This document shows, piece by piece, positions 48,884 through 56,308 of a DNA stretch of 64,000 nucleotides (within the stretch, counting starts at the first letter, position 1; the number at the start of each line of letters is the position of its first letter). A model generated the notes under the pieces. It was not told the DNA's origin. It saw only the letters and a program-made list of their open reading frames with translations, and searched no databases. Source of the stretch: Nocardia abscessus (GTDB lineage: Bacteria > Actinomycetota > Actinomycetes > Mycobacteriales > Mycobacteriaceae); the NCBI RefSeq assembly GCF_015477775.1, contig NZ_JADLQO010000017.1:124001-188000 (forward strand), in the 5' to 3' direction. The translations under genes and the position numbers were made by a program.

Positions 48884-49632
48884 GAGGCTTTCTTCTCGTC
48901 GGTGGGCGCGTCCGCGACATCGACACCCAGGCTGGCCAGCAGCAGGGATCGGTGCCGCAGGAACGCGGGATCGCCATGGCGGCGGGGACGTTCCAGATCG
49001 ATGCGCTGGTCCACCGCGATGCGCCCGTCGTCGAGCACCAGGACGCGGTCGGCGAGCAGCACCGCCTCGTCCACATCGTGGGTCACCAGCAGGACGGCGG
49101 GCCGGTGCTTCGCGCACAGGTCCTCCAGCAGCGCGTGCATCTTGATCCTGGTCAGCGCGTCCAGCGCGCCGAACGGTTCGTCCGCCAGCAGCAGCTCGGG
49201 CTCGCGGACCAGCGAACGCGCCAGGGCGACGCGCTGTTGCTCGCCGCCGGACAGCTCCTTGGGCCAGGCTTTCTCCCGTCCGGCGAGCCCGACTTCGGCC
49301 AGCGCCGCGCGACCGCGACCGGCCGAGTCCGAACCGCCGAGGCCGAGGGTCACGTTCTCCAGCACCCGCACCCAGGGCAGCAACCGGGAGTCCTGGAACA
49401 CCACGGACCGCTCGGTGGGCACGCTCAATTCGCCGGATCCCGGTACGTCGTAGTCCAATTCGGCCAGTGCCCGCAGCAGCGTGCTCTTGCCCGAACCGCT
49501 GCGGCCGAGCAGCGCGACGAATTCGCCGCGGGCGATGTCGAGGTCGAGGTCGCGCAGCACGACCCGGTCGCCGAAGCCGCGGCGCAGCCGCCGGGCCCGG
49601 ACGACGTTCAGTCCCCGAGTGTCTGCCGCCAT
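48880..49632 (-). CDS. Sulfonate-type ABC transporter ATPase (SsuB-like)
   Basis: This 250-residue ATP-binding subunit has Walker A LLGRSGSGKSTLLRAL, Q-loop VVFQDSRLLPW, signature ELSGGEQQRVALARSLV, Walker B LLLADEPFGALD and the switch VTHDVDEAVLLAD. The Q-loop wording DSRLLPW and PFGALD are characteristic of the nitrate/sulfonate/taurine importer group. The ATG at 49632 lies inside the permease gene (25-base overlap), and its stop overlaps the monooxygenase start (ATGA). Longer upstream frames are permease shadow. Confidence 0.93.
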   Translation of the reverse strand: MAADTRGLNVVRARRLRRGFGDRVVLRDLDLDIARGEFVALLGRSGSGKSTLLRALAELDYDVPGSGELSVPTERSVVFQDSRLLPWVRVLENVTLGLGGSDSAGRGRAALAEVGLAGREKAWPKELSGGEQQRVALARSLVREPELLLADEPFGALDALTRIKMHALLEDLCAKHRPAVLLVTHDVDEAVLLADRVLVLDDGRIAVDQRIDLERPRRHGDPAFLRHRSLLLASLGVDVADAPTDEKKAS

Positions 49633-50471
49633 GACAGCGCCTTCCTTTCCGCGGCGCGCACCAGGATGTCGCCGAACAGGCCGAGCAGCCCGTAGATCAC
49701 CAGGCCGACCACGATGATGTCGATCTGGCCGTAGGTGCGGGCCTGGGTCATGAGGTATCCGATGCCGCTGGTGGCGTTGACCTGCTCCACCACGACCAGC
49801 GCCAGCCACGAGATGGTGACCGCGAGCCGTAGGCCGGTGAAGAAGCCGGGCAGCGATCCGGGCAGCGCGATCCGGCGGACGAATCCCCACCGCGACAGCC
49901 CCACCGTCTGGGCGAGTTCCACGTATCTGGCGTCCACGCTGCGCAGGTGCGCGTGCGTGTTCAGGTAGATCGGGACGGCCACGCTGGTGGTGATCACCAG
50001 CAGCTTCATCTCCTCGCCGATGCCGAACCACACGATGAACAACGGGATCAGCGCGAGCGTCGGAATGGCGCGCTTGATCTGGATCGGCCCGTCCACCAGG
50101 GCTTCCCCGAGTCGGCTCAGCCCGGCCAGCAGCGCCAGCACCAGGCCGATCACGACACCGAGCCCGAGCCCGATCGCGGCGCGCTGCACCGAGGTCAGCA
50201 GGTTGCTCTGCAAGCGGCCGTCGGCGAGCAGGTCACCGGCGGTTCGCGCGACCGTCCAGGGCGCCGGGAGGGTTTCCGGATCCAACGTGCCCGAGGCGGA
50301 ACCGGCCACCCACGCGGCGATCAGCAGCGTCGGCCCCAGCGCGATGCCGAACGGGATCGGGCGGCCCGGCCCGAGGCGCGGCCGGGCCGGTTTGCGCTTG
50401 GCCAGTACCGGTTCCGCTCCGGAACGGCCGAGGCCGATGCGGCGCAGCACCGTGGCGTCCAGGGTCGCCAT
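49608..50471 (-). CDS. Sulfonate-type ABC transporter permease (SsuC-like)
   Basis: This 287-residue inner-membrane subunit has about six helices. After a basic Pro-rich N-terminal 40 residues, the SsuC/TauC hallmarks follow: LPAPWTVARTAGDLLADGRLQSNLLTSVQRAAIGLGLGVVIGLVLALLAG, RAIPTLALIPLFIVWFGIGEEMKLLVI and the EAA-like loop YVELAQTVGLSRWGFVRRIALPGSLPGFFTGLRLAVTISWLALVVVEQVNATSGIGYL. Its ATG overlaps the binding-protein stop (TGATG). Confidence 0.93.
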   Translation of the reverse strand: MATLDATVLRRIGLGRSGAEPVLAKRKPARPRLGPGRPIPFGIALGPTLLIAAWVAGSASGTLDPETLPAPWTVARTAGDLLADGRLQSNLLTSVQRAAIGLGLGVVIGLVLALLAGLSRLGEALVDGPIQIKRAIPTLALIPLFIVWFGIGEEMKLLVITTSVAVPIYLNTHAHLRSVDARYVELAQTVGLSRWGFVRRIALPGSLPGFFTGLRLAVTISWLALVVVEQVNATSGIGYLMTQARTYGQIDIIVVGLVIYGLLGLFGDILVRAAERKALSWRQTLGD

Positions 50472-51562
50472 CAGCGTGCCTTCGGCTCGAACGACGCGCC
50501 GCTCGCGGTGACGGCCTCGGTGACCGCGGCGTCGAAACGCAGGTCGAAGCCGTTGGACGCCCGCACCTTCTTGGGCAGCTCACCCGCCTCGGCGATGGCG
50601 TCGATGGTGGCCTGCTGACGGTCGACGAGCTGCTGGTCCAGATGCGGGAAGACGTAGGTGCCCAGCGATTCCACGATGCGCTTGGCGTCGTCGGCGCTGA
50701 CCTTCTGGTTCTCCACGTAGTACCGGCGCGCCCACTCCTCCGGGTGGGTGTTGGCCCACTGGTAGGCCCGGACGAACGCGCCGACCAGCGCGCGGGTGGC
50801 GGCCGCCTTGGCCGGGTCCTGCACGACGGCGCGGCGGGCGTACAGGTAGGCGAGGCCGCCGTAGATGCCCTCGGTCTCGGTGTCCGGGACCAGCGAGGTG
50901 CCCGGCGTGCGCAGGAACCGGGTGACGTTCGGTTCGATCAGCGGCGCGACGTCGACCTGGCCGGTGCGCACGGCGTCGAGGAACTCGGCCAGTTGCAGCC
51001 GGATCAGTTGCACGTCGGAGGTGGTCAGCCCGGCCTTGTCGATGGCGCGCAGCACGGCCGCCTGCTGGGCCGTTCCCTCGGCGTAGGCGATCTTCTTGCC
51101 CTTCAGGTCCGCCAGCTTCGGCACCGATTTGCCCGGCGCCACCGCGAGCTTCAGGGCGGTGGTGCTGGTCTGGTAGGCCGCGACGATGGGAACGTCCTGC
51201 CCGGCCACCAGCGCGTGGATCGGCGGGACGTCGCCGACCTGGGCGACGTCGGCGGCGCCCGCCCGGAACGCCTCGAGGATGGCGGGCCCGCCGACGAAGT
51301 TGGCGAACTCCACCTTGAACGGGAGCTTGTCGAGCTCACCGGAGATGCGCAGAACGGACTGCAGGCGCTCGGACTGGTCGGCAGCCACCAGGGTGGTGCC
51401 CGCGGGAATCTCGGTCGGCAGTGGTCCGTCGGCAGTGGGACCGACCGGCTCGTCGTCCTTCGCGCAGCCGGCGAGTCCGAGAGTCGCAACGGTTGCCACG
51501 GCGAGCAATGCGGCGGTCGTGCGGCCGCGGCGGCCGGACCGGAACGTGCTTGGTCGGAACAT
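50471..51562 (-). CDS. Sulfonate-type ABC transporter binding lipoprotein (SsuA-like)
   Basis: This 363-residue solute-binding protein has a signal peptide ending in a lipobox (LGLAGC, Cys about residue 33). The mature part is of the NMT1/SsuA type: TLVAADQSERLQSVLRISGELDKLPFKVEFANFVGGPAILEAFRAGAADVAQVGDVPPIHALVAGQDVPIVAAYQTS, LADLKGKKIAYAEGTAQQAAVLRAI and YLYARRAVVQDPAKAAATRALVGAFVRAYQWANTHPEEWA. It heads the four-gene operon. A TCTAAT -10 six bases before the ATG indicates a leaderless transcript. The substrate is probably an alkane- or aryl-sulfonate, by family only. Confidence 0.92.
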   Translation of the reverse strand: MFRPSTFRSGRRGRTTAALLAVATVATLGLAGCAKDDEPVGPTADGPLPTEIPAGTTLVAADQSERLQSVLRISGELDKLPFKVEFANFVGGPAILEAFRAGAADVAQVGDVPPIHALVAGQDVPIVAAYQTSTTALKLAVAPGKSVPKLADLKGKKIAYAEGTAQQAAVLRAIDKAGLTTSDVQLIRLQLAEFLDAVRTGQVDVAPLIEPNVTRFLRTPGTSLVPDTETEGIYGGLAYLYARRAVVQDPAKAAATRALVGAFVRAYQWANTHPEEWARRYYVENQKVSADDAKRIVESLGTYVFPHLDQQLVDRQQATIDAIAEAGELPKKVRASNGFDLRFDAAVTEAVTASGASFEPKAR

Positions 51563-51568
51563 AGGCGA

Positions 51569-51574
51569 ATTAGA
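51569..51574 (-). promoter_or_regulatory. -10 element, leaderless promoter of the sulfonate operon
   Basis: TCTAAT (minus strand), one base from consensus TATAAT, is followed by six bases and the ATG at 51562. Confidence 0.55.
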
Positions 51575-51626
51575 GCAAGTTCGGACGGGCCGGAAAACGG
51601 TTTGTCTCAGCCTGGTTCGAATGCCG

Positions 51627-52790
51627 TCAGCGAGGCGGCGCGGCCACCGTGGTCGACCGGACCTGCTCCTGATAGCGCTGCACGAACGGCAGAATCTGCT
51701 GCTCGATCACCGTGTTGTATTCCCTGGGCCGCTGCATCGGATTGGCATGCCCGGTGTTTCGCGCGAGCACCACCAGCAGCGTGCCGTCCACTCCGCCGGA
51801 CCGCTCGATCAGCGCCCGGTGGGAGTACTCGACGTCGACCACGCGGTCGGCGCTCGCGTTGCGCGGCCGGATGAACACGATGGCGGGCCGTGGTTTCCCG
51901 GCCACCGGTTCGGCCAGGGTGCGCAGATCGTCCGTCGCGCCACCGGCCACGATGGCGGTGAACTGCGACTCGATCAGACCGTTGCTCGCGGCATCGCGCG
52001 AGACGATCTTCTCGCGCATCACCTGCCCGAGCACCGCGCCCAGCTTGCCGAGCCGGATGCCGGGCAGTCCGTCGCCGCGATCGAGGAACTGGTCCCGGCG
52101 AGCGTAGATCTCCACGGCCAGCCGCAGCGTGCGGCTCTCCCTGGCGCCGGGCAGCCAGCCCATCCAGCGCAGCATGTCCTCACCGCGGCCGCGGCTCTCG
52201 GGCCGCACGGCGTTCAGGTCGACCGGCGTGCAGTCCAGGATCACCCCGACCAACCGCCGGTCGCTCTCGCGATGGATGTGCTCGGCCACCTCCAGCGCGA
52301 TCACACCGCCCATGCTGTGCCCGACGAGCACGACGTTGCGCAGCCCGGACAGCTCGGCGGCGCGGACGACGAGGTCGGCGATCACCTTCGTGTCGAGACC
52401 TTGGTTGTCGTAGCGGATCGCCCACACCATGCCCATCCTGCGCAGCGCGGGCAGCGCGGCGGCGGTGTCACTGGCGTCGAGCCCACCGAGTCCGACCAGG
52501 TCCACCACGACGGTGTCCCAGTTCTGCGGGTCCACCGGCGGGGCTACGGGCAGGATGGCCGGCTCGGTACGCGCCAGCCGCGCCTGTTCCGGCGCGACGT
52601 CGTACTTCAAGTACTGCGCGAACACCACGAGTCCGGCCAGCAGCAGTGCGGCCACCCGAAGCAGCGTCACCCTGGTGCGGCGCAACGTCTCCCACCCGTG
52701 CCCCAGGCTCGTGTCCCGCAGCCGAGCTCGGCGTCGCGCGTCGTCCCAGTCGGAGACGGTGGACGGGTGCCTCTCGTCCATCGGCGACAT
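51627..52790 (-). CDS. Membrane-anchored alpha/beta-hydrolase
   Basis: This 387-residue protein has one N-terminal membrane helix (TLLRVAALLLAGLVVFAQYL, about residues 42-62) that places the hydrolase domain outside. The nucleophile elbow GHSMGG (in VVLVGHSMGGVIALEVAEHI) and a His in LARNTGHANPMQRP near the end are the visible catalytic residues, and a segment VYFIRP-like (AIVFIRPRNASADRVVDVEYSH) may carry the acid. A GTG at 52808 is an alternative start. It lies 51 bases downstream of the SRPBCC fragment on the same strand, so it may be in the bioF-bioD transcript, but no biotin-related activity (such as BioH) can be claimed. Confidence 0.8.
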   Translation of the reverse strand: MSPMDERHPSTVSDWDDARRRARLRDTSLGHGWETLRRTRVTLLRVAALLLAGLVVFAQYLKYDVAPEQARLARTEPAILPVAPPVDPQNWDTVVVDLVGLGGLDASDTAAALPALRRMGMVWAIRYDNQGLDTKVIADLVVRAAELSGLRNVVLVGHSMGGVIALEVAEHIHRESDRRLVGVILDCTPVDLNAVRPESRGRGEDMLRWMGWLPGARESRTLRLAVEIYARRDQFLDRGDGLPGIRLGKLGAVLGQVMREKIVSRDAASNGLIESQFTAIVAGGATDDLRTLAEPVAGKPRPAIVFIRPRNASADRVVDVEYSHRALIERSGGVDGTLLVVLARNTGHANPMQRPREYNTVIEQQILPFVQRYQEQVRSTTVAAPPR

Positions 52791-52841
52791 CCATCCCACT
52801 GTAGGCACGGGTGCGGATGGTCGCCATCACCCCGCTACCGA

Positions 52842-53096
52842 TCAGCGTGCCGCCTCGGCCATGGCCGCGAGTTCGCCCAGCGAGATCCGCAGACCTGGTT
52901 CGTTGTCTTCGGGCGCGATTGCGGCCGGCAGCCCGTCGTGCACCGCGTCGACATCGGCGCCGGTCTCGGCGTCGGGAAGGGTGTAGGTGATGGTTTGCTC
53001 GTCGGCCGACGCGGGCTCGCCGGTCTCGAACTCGAGGATCCGCACCACCCGCTCGTGCGGGACCAGCCGAGTGAACTCGACCGTGGTAGGTCTCAC
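52842..53096 (-). CDS. Truncated SRPBCC (AHSA1-like) protein
   Basis: The 84 residues match only the C-terminal half of an AHSA1/START-type SRPBCC domain: a strand-loop-strand start (VEFTRLVPHERVVRILEFETGEP), then QTITYTLPDAETGADVDAVHDGLPAAIAPEDNEPGLRISLGELAAMAE. The normal domain is about 140-160 residues, and the N-terminal strands and first helices are absent; the sequence upstream is bioD. The GTG is two bases after the bioD stop. It is either a decayed remnant fused into the bioD operon or a small protein that dimerises to complete the fold. Confidence 0.6.
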   Translation of the reverse strand: MRPTTVEFTRLVPHERVVRILEFETGEPASADEQTITYTLPDAETGADVDAVHDGLPAAIAPEDNEPGLRISLGELAAMAEAAR

Positions 53097-53098
53097 TG

Positions 53099-53773
53099 TC
53101 AGCGCAAGGGTGACCAAGCCGGGTCGAACCAGCCCGGGGCGGCGGCGGTGAATCGCGCCCGGTCCCAGCCGCCCGCGCCTTCGGGCACCGAGCCCACCAG
53201 GTCGACGCCGGTGACACGGGGCAGATCGGTGCGGTTGCACTCGGCGGCGAGGTCCGGTTCGGCGGGCCAGGATCCGATCACCAGGCCCGTGCACCGCACC
53301 CCCGCCGATTGCAGTGTGCGGGTGGTCAATTCCGTGTGGTTGAGAGTTCCCAGCCCGGCGGCGGTGACCACCAGGACGGGCGCGCCGAGTTTCTGGGCGA
53401 GGTCGAGCAGGGTGAAATCGCCCAGGCGCACCAGCAATCCGCCCGCGCCCTCCACCAGAACGAGGTCGGCGTCCGCCAGGGCGTCGACGGCGGCGGCGGT
53501 TTGGGCGAGCGTCAGCTCCGGCAGGCCGGCGCGGCGGGCGGCGGTGTCGGGCGCCAACGGGTCCGGGTAGCGCGCGAGTTCGACCGTGCGGGTGACGCCG
53601 GACAGACGCTGCGTCTCGGCGAGGTCACCGGGTTCGCCGACCGCGACACCGGTTTGGCCCGGCTTGCACACCGCCACCGAGCGCCCCTCGGCCAGCGCCG
53701 CGGCGGCCACGGCGGCGGTGACGACGGTCTTGCCGACGTCGGTGGAGGTTCCGGTGATCAGCAGGACGGTCAT
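53099..53773 (-). CDS. bioD: Dethiobiotin synthetase
   Basis: BioD carboxylates and closes diaminopelargonic acid to dethiobiotin with ATP. The 224 residues have the P-loop-like VLLITGTSTDVGKTVVTAAVAAAAL, the VCKPGQTGV segment with the substrate Lys, LVLVEGAGGLLVRLGDFTLLDLA and VVTAAGLGTLNHTELTTRTL. It overlaps bioF by four bases. The product is the substrate of BioB, encoded 8 kb away under the same predicted operator. Confidence 0.96.
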   Translation of the reverse strand: MTVLLITGTSTDVGKTVVTAAVAAAALAEGRSVAVCKPGQTGVAVGEPGDLAETQRLSGVTRTVELARYPDPLAPDTAARRAGLPELTLAQTAAAVDALADADLVLVEGAGGLLVRLGDFTLLDLAQKLGAPVLVVTAAGLGTLNHTELTTRTLQSAGVRCTGLVIGSWPAEPDLAAECNRTDLPRVTGVDLVGSVPEGAGGWDRARFTAAAPGWFDPAWSPLR

Positions 53774-54948
53774 GCGGGCACCGCGCCTCGCGCCTGGGCC
53801 AGAACCTCACCCAGCACCGTTGCGATGGAGTCGAGTTCGGCCGCGGTGAGGTTCGCCCGCGCGGTCAGCCGCAGGCGCGAGGTGCCCTCCGGAACCGTCG
53901 GCGGACGGAAGCAGCCGACGTCCAGCCCGCGCGCCCGGCACGCCTGGGCCGCGTCGAAGGCCACCTGCGCCGGACCGAGCACGACCGAAACCACCGCCGA
54001 AGCCGGCGCGGGCACACCGGCGATCCGGGCGATGTCGGCGGCGCGTTCGAGCACCCGCCCGGCCAGCTCGGGTTCGGAGCGCAGCAGGCGCAACGCGGCA
54101 CGTGCGGCGCCGACCGCGGCGGGCGCGAGACCGGTGTCGAAGATGAACGTGCGCGCGGCGTCGATCAGGTGGGCGCGCACCCGCGCACTGGCCAGCACCA
54201 CACCGCCCTGCGCGGCAAGGGATTTCGACAAGGTCGCGGTGACCACCAGGTCCGGCGCCCCGGCCAGGCCCGACTCGTGCACCAGCCCGCGGCCGCCCGC
54301 GCCGCGCACGCCGAGCCCGTGCGCTTCGTCCACCACGAGCACCGCCGCGTTGGCCCTGGTCACCCGGTGCAGTTCGGTCAGCGGCGCGAGATCGCCGTCG
54401 GCGCTGAACACCGAATCGGTGAGCACCAGCGCACGTTCCTCGGTGCGCTCCGACAGCAGCCGGTCCACCGCCTCGACGTCGCGATGCGGCGCTACCTCTA
54501 CCCGGGCGCGGGACAGCCGGCACGCGTCCACCAGCGACGCGTGACTGCCCGCGTCGGAGACCACGAGCGAGCCGCGCCCGGCGAGGGCGGTGACCGCGCC
54601 GAGATTGGCCGCGTACCCGGAGGCGAACACGAGTCCGGCTTCGGCGCCGACGAATTCGGCCAGCTCGGCTTCCAGCAGTTCGTGCTCGATGGTGGTGCCG
54701 GTGACCAGGCGCGACCCGGTCGACCCCGCACCCCAGCGGCGCACCGAGGCGATCGCGCCCTCGATCACCTCGGGGTGGCGGACCAGACCGAGGTAGTCGT
54801 TGGAGGCGAGGTCGATCGACGGGGCCCGCATCGACGAGGACTGCATCGACGAGGACTGCGCAGCGCGCGGGCGCAGCTCACGGCGCAGGCCCGCGGCCAC
54901 GCGCGCGGTGGCGCGCTCGTCCAACCAGCTCAACGGATCGGTAGTCAC
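53770..54948 (-). CDS. bioF: 8-amino-7-oxononanoate synthase
   Basis: BioF condenses pimeloyl thioester with alanine using PLP. The 392 residues include SNDYLGLVRHPEVIEGAIASVRRWGAGSTGSRLVTGTT, FASGYAANLGAVTAL, VVDEAHGLGVRGAGGRGL and the PLP-Lys region VTATLSKSLAAQGGVVLAS. A GTG at 54948 is chosen; it lies nine bases after TATGCT, so the leader is at most two bases. Between residues 35 and 50 a short repeat SSSMQSSSM appears, encoded by two copies of a GACGAGGACTGCATC-like unit, probably a small local duplication. Confidence 0.95.
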   Translation of the reverse strand: MTTDPLSWLDERATARVAAGLRRELRPRAAQSSSMQSSSMRAPSIDLASNDYLGLVRHPEVIEGAIASVRRWGAGSTGSRLVTGTTIEHELLEAELAEFVGAEAGLVFASGYAANLGAVTALAGRGSLVVSDAGSHASLVDACRLSRARVEVAPHRDVEAVDRLLSERTEERALVLTDSVFSADGDLAPLTELHRVTRANAAVLVVDEAHGLGVRGAGGRGLVHESGLAGAPDLVVTATLSKSLAAQGGVVLASARVRAHLIDAARTFIFDTGLAPAAVGAARAALRLLRSEPELAGRVLERAADIARIAGVPAPASAVVSVVLGPAQVAFDAAQACRARGLDVGCFRPPTVPEGTSRLRLTARANLTAAELDSIATVLGEVLAQARGAVPA

Positions 54949-54962
54949 AGCTCCGTAGCATA

Positions 54963-54979
54963 CTTGAACACCGTTCAAG
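54963..54979. promoter_or_regulatory. BioQ operator upstream of bioF
   Basis: A perfect 17-bp palindrome CTTGAAC-ACC-GTTCAAG, containing TGAAC-N3-GTTCA, lies directly upstream of the bioF -10 (TATGCT) and fills the spacer, so binding would block polymerase. Confidence 0.8.
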
Positions 54980-55075
54980 GCACCCGTCCACCGGCCCGCT
55001 GGTACCGTTGAGCCCATCGTTGGTGTTGTCACCGGCCTGCGGTGACGAAGCTTCACCGGGGAGGAACACGGCCGG

Positions 55076-55402
55076 ATGCCGCGGTGGGCGATAGTCGTCG
55101 AGGAAACTACGGGCTCGGGCGATCACAAGCGTTGGTCACCCCGAATTCTCGCGGAAGTGGTCGGCACACGCGCCCAGGCACTGGCGAAGCTGGCCGGCGT
55201 GCCGCCCACCTACGCCCCCGAGCATCCCAAACTGCGCGGCCGCCGCATCGTCCTGCGCGACGGCGATACCTACCTGCTGATGGTGCGCGGCTGGGCGGAC
55301 GATTACCACTGCATCTTCCGAGTGTGGGAGATGGTGTCCGACAGCGACCGCCCGGAGATCTCCGACACCCGCGGCGCACCCGGCCGGCTCACGGACCGTT
55401 GA
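55076..55402 (+). CDS. Hypothetical protein, 108 residues
   Basis: The protein begins MPRWAIVVEETTGSG and contains PRILAEVVGTRAQALAKLAG, a GRRIVLRDGDTYLLMVRGWADDYHCIFRVWEMVSD segment with several aromatic residues, and a polar C-terminus. I recall similar unnamed proteins in other actinobacteria but know no function. A -10-like TACCGT at 55003-55008 and an inverted repeat GTCACC-N7-GGTGAC within the leader are visible. It is divergent from bioF and overlaps the end of the convergent MarR gene by 14 bases. Confidence 0.68.
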   Translation: MPRWAIVVEETTGSGDHKRWSPRILAEVVGTRAQALAKLAGVPPTYAPEHPKLRGRRIVLRDGDTYLLMVRGWADDYHCIFRVWEMVSDSDRPEISDTRGAPGRLTDR

Positions 55403-55871
55403 ACCAATTCGGCGTATCGAGCCGGAACACCTCACCCGGCGTGAGCACGCGCAGATCGCGCTCCAGTTCGGCGAGACGGTCCGCGCCGAGCAGATCCGCC
55501 CAGCGCGCGTGGATCCGGTCGAAGGCGCGCGCCGATCGGGTCAGCACGTCCTCGGCGCGGCCGGTGAGCGTGTAGACCTTGCGTCGCGCGTCGGTCGGAT
55601 CGTGCCCACGGCGGAGGTAGCCCAGCCGCTCCAGTGCCTCGATGTGCTTGCCCGCGGCCTGTTTCGAGACGCCGAGCGCGCGCCCGAGGTCGGCGGCCGT
55701 GCAGCCGTAGGGACCACCGCGGCGGCCGACCGCCTGGAAGACGAAGCCGTGCAGGGGGCGCAACTCGGCGTGACCGTGCTCGGCCAGTTCGGCGTGCACC
55801 TCGTCGACCACGGCACGGAAGCCGAGCAGCATGCGCAGCGGCAACTCGTAGCCACCCGCGTCACTTGACAT
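55389..55871 (-). CDS. MarR-family regulator of the adjacent cupin gene
   Basis: This 160-residue winged-helix protein has an N-terminal dimerisation helix (LPLRMLLGFRAVVDEVHAELAEHG), an HTH (YGCTAADLGRALGVSKQAAGKHIEALERLGYLRR) and a wing (GHDPTDARRKVYTLTGRAEDVL). It is divergent from a cupin gene 61 bases away. The gap carries a GACAAC-N3-GTTGTC palindrome and two direct copies of ATGGACAAC, 21 bases apart. The ATG follows GAGG, and TATAGT at 55894-55889 is the likely -10. It is part of the block inserted between bioF and bioA. Confidence 0.88.
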   Translation of the reverse strand: MSSDAGGYELPLRMLLGFRAVVDEVHAELAEHGHAELRPLHGFVFQAVGRRGGPYGCTAADLGRALGVSKQAAGKHIEALERLGYLRRGHDPTDARRKVYTLTGRAEDVLTRSARAFDRIHARWADLLGADRLAELERDLRVLTPGEVFRLDTPNWFNGP

Positions 55872-55872
55872 T

Positions 55873-55911
55873 ATGGACAACCTCATTGACTATATGGACA
55901 ACTATGTTGTC
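55873..55911. promoter_or_regulatory. MarR operator region for the cupin gene
   Basis: ATGGACAAC occurs at 55873-55881 and again at 55894-55902, two helical turns apart. The second copy forms the palindrome GACAAC-TAT-GTTGTC (55897-55911). A TTGACT -35-like hexamer (55886-55891) towards the cupin and a TATAGT -10 towards the MarR gene fall within the same stretch. Confidence 0.65.
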
Positions 55912-55932
55912 TATCTTAAAGGTGGTAACCCG

Positions 55933-56304
55933 ATGACCGTCATCCGACACTCCGACACCCGCCGCACCGAAACCCCCGGCGGTGTCATGACCACGCTCGC
56001 CTCGCCCACCCAGGGCGGCTCGCAGCTGGCACTGTGGCGGGTCGACGTGCCCGCGGACACCACCGGTCCGCTGCACTTCATCGACACCGAACAGATCTGG
56101 ACCGTCCTGGCCGGGCGCATCGACGTCGCCATCGACGGCGCGGAACTCACTGCCACCGAAGGGGATACGGTGATCCTCCCGCCGAACGTCCTGCGGCAGG
56201 TGCGCACCGCGGGCGGCTTCACCGCCATCGTGACCGCACCGGCGGGCGCCCGGGCGGGAAGGCCGGACAGCGACGGCACCATCGTCCCGCCGTGGATCGC
56301 CTGA
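55933..56304 (+). CDS. Cupin-domain protein
   Basis: A single beta-barrel cupin of 123 residues: LALWRVDVPADTTGPLHFIDTEQIWTVLAGRIDVAID carries the first motif (one His in LHF and a Glu in TEQ), and EGDTVILPPNVLRQVRTAGGFTAIV replaces the usual second-motif His by Arg or Leu. The metal site may therefore be incomplete. The ATG at 55933 follows AAAGGTGG. Function unknown; such proteins paired with MarR regulators often handle small reactive compounds. It ends four bases from the convergent bioA stop. Confidence 0.82.
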   Translation: MTVIRHSDTRRTETPGGVMTTLASPTQGGSQLALWRVDVPADTTGPLHFIDTEQIWTVLAGRIDVAIDGAELTATEGDTVILPPNVLRQVRTAGGFTAIVTAPAGARAGRPDSDGTIVPPWIA

Positions 56305-56308
56305 GCGG

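Noticed and set aside
51627..52790. BioH-like pimeloyl esterase near bioF-bioD
   Set aside because: It has a membrane anchor and lacks BioH-type features; proximity alone is not enough.
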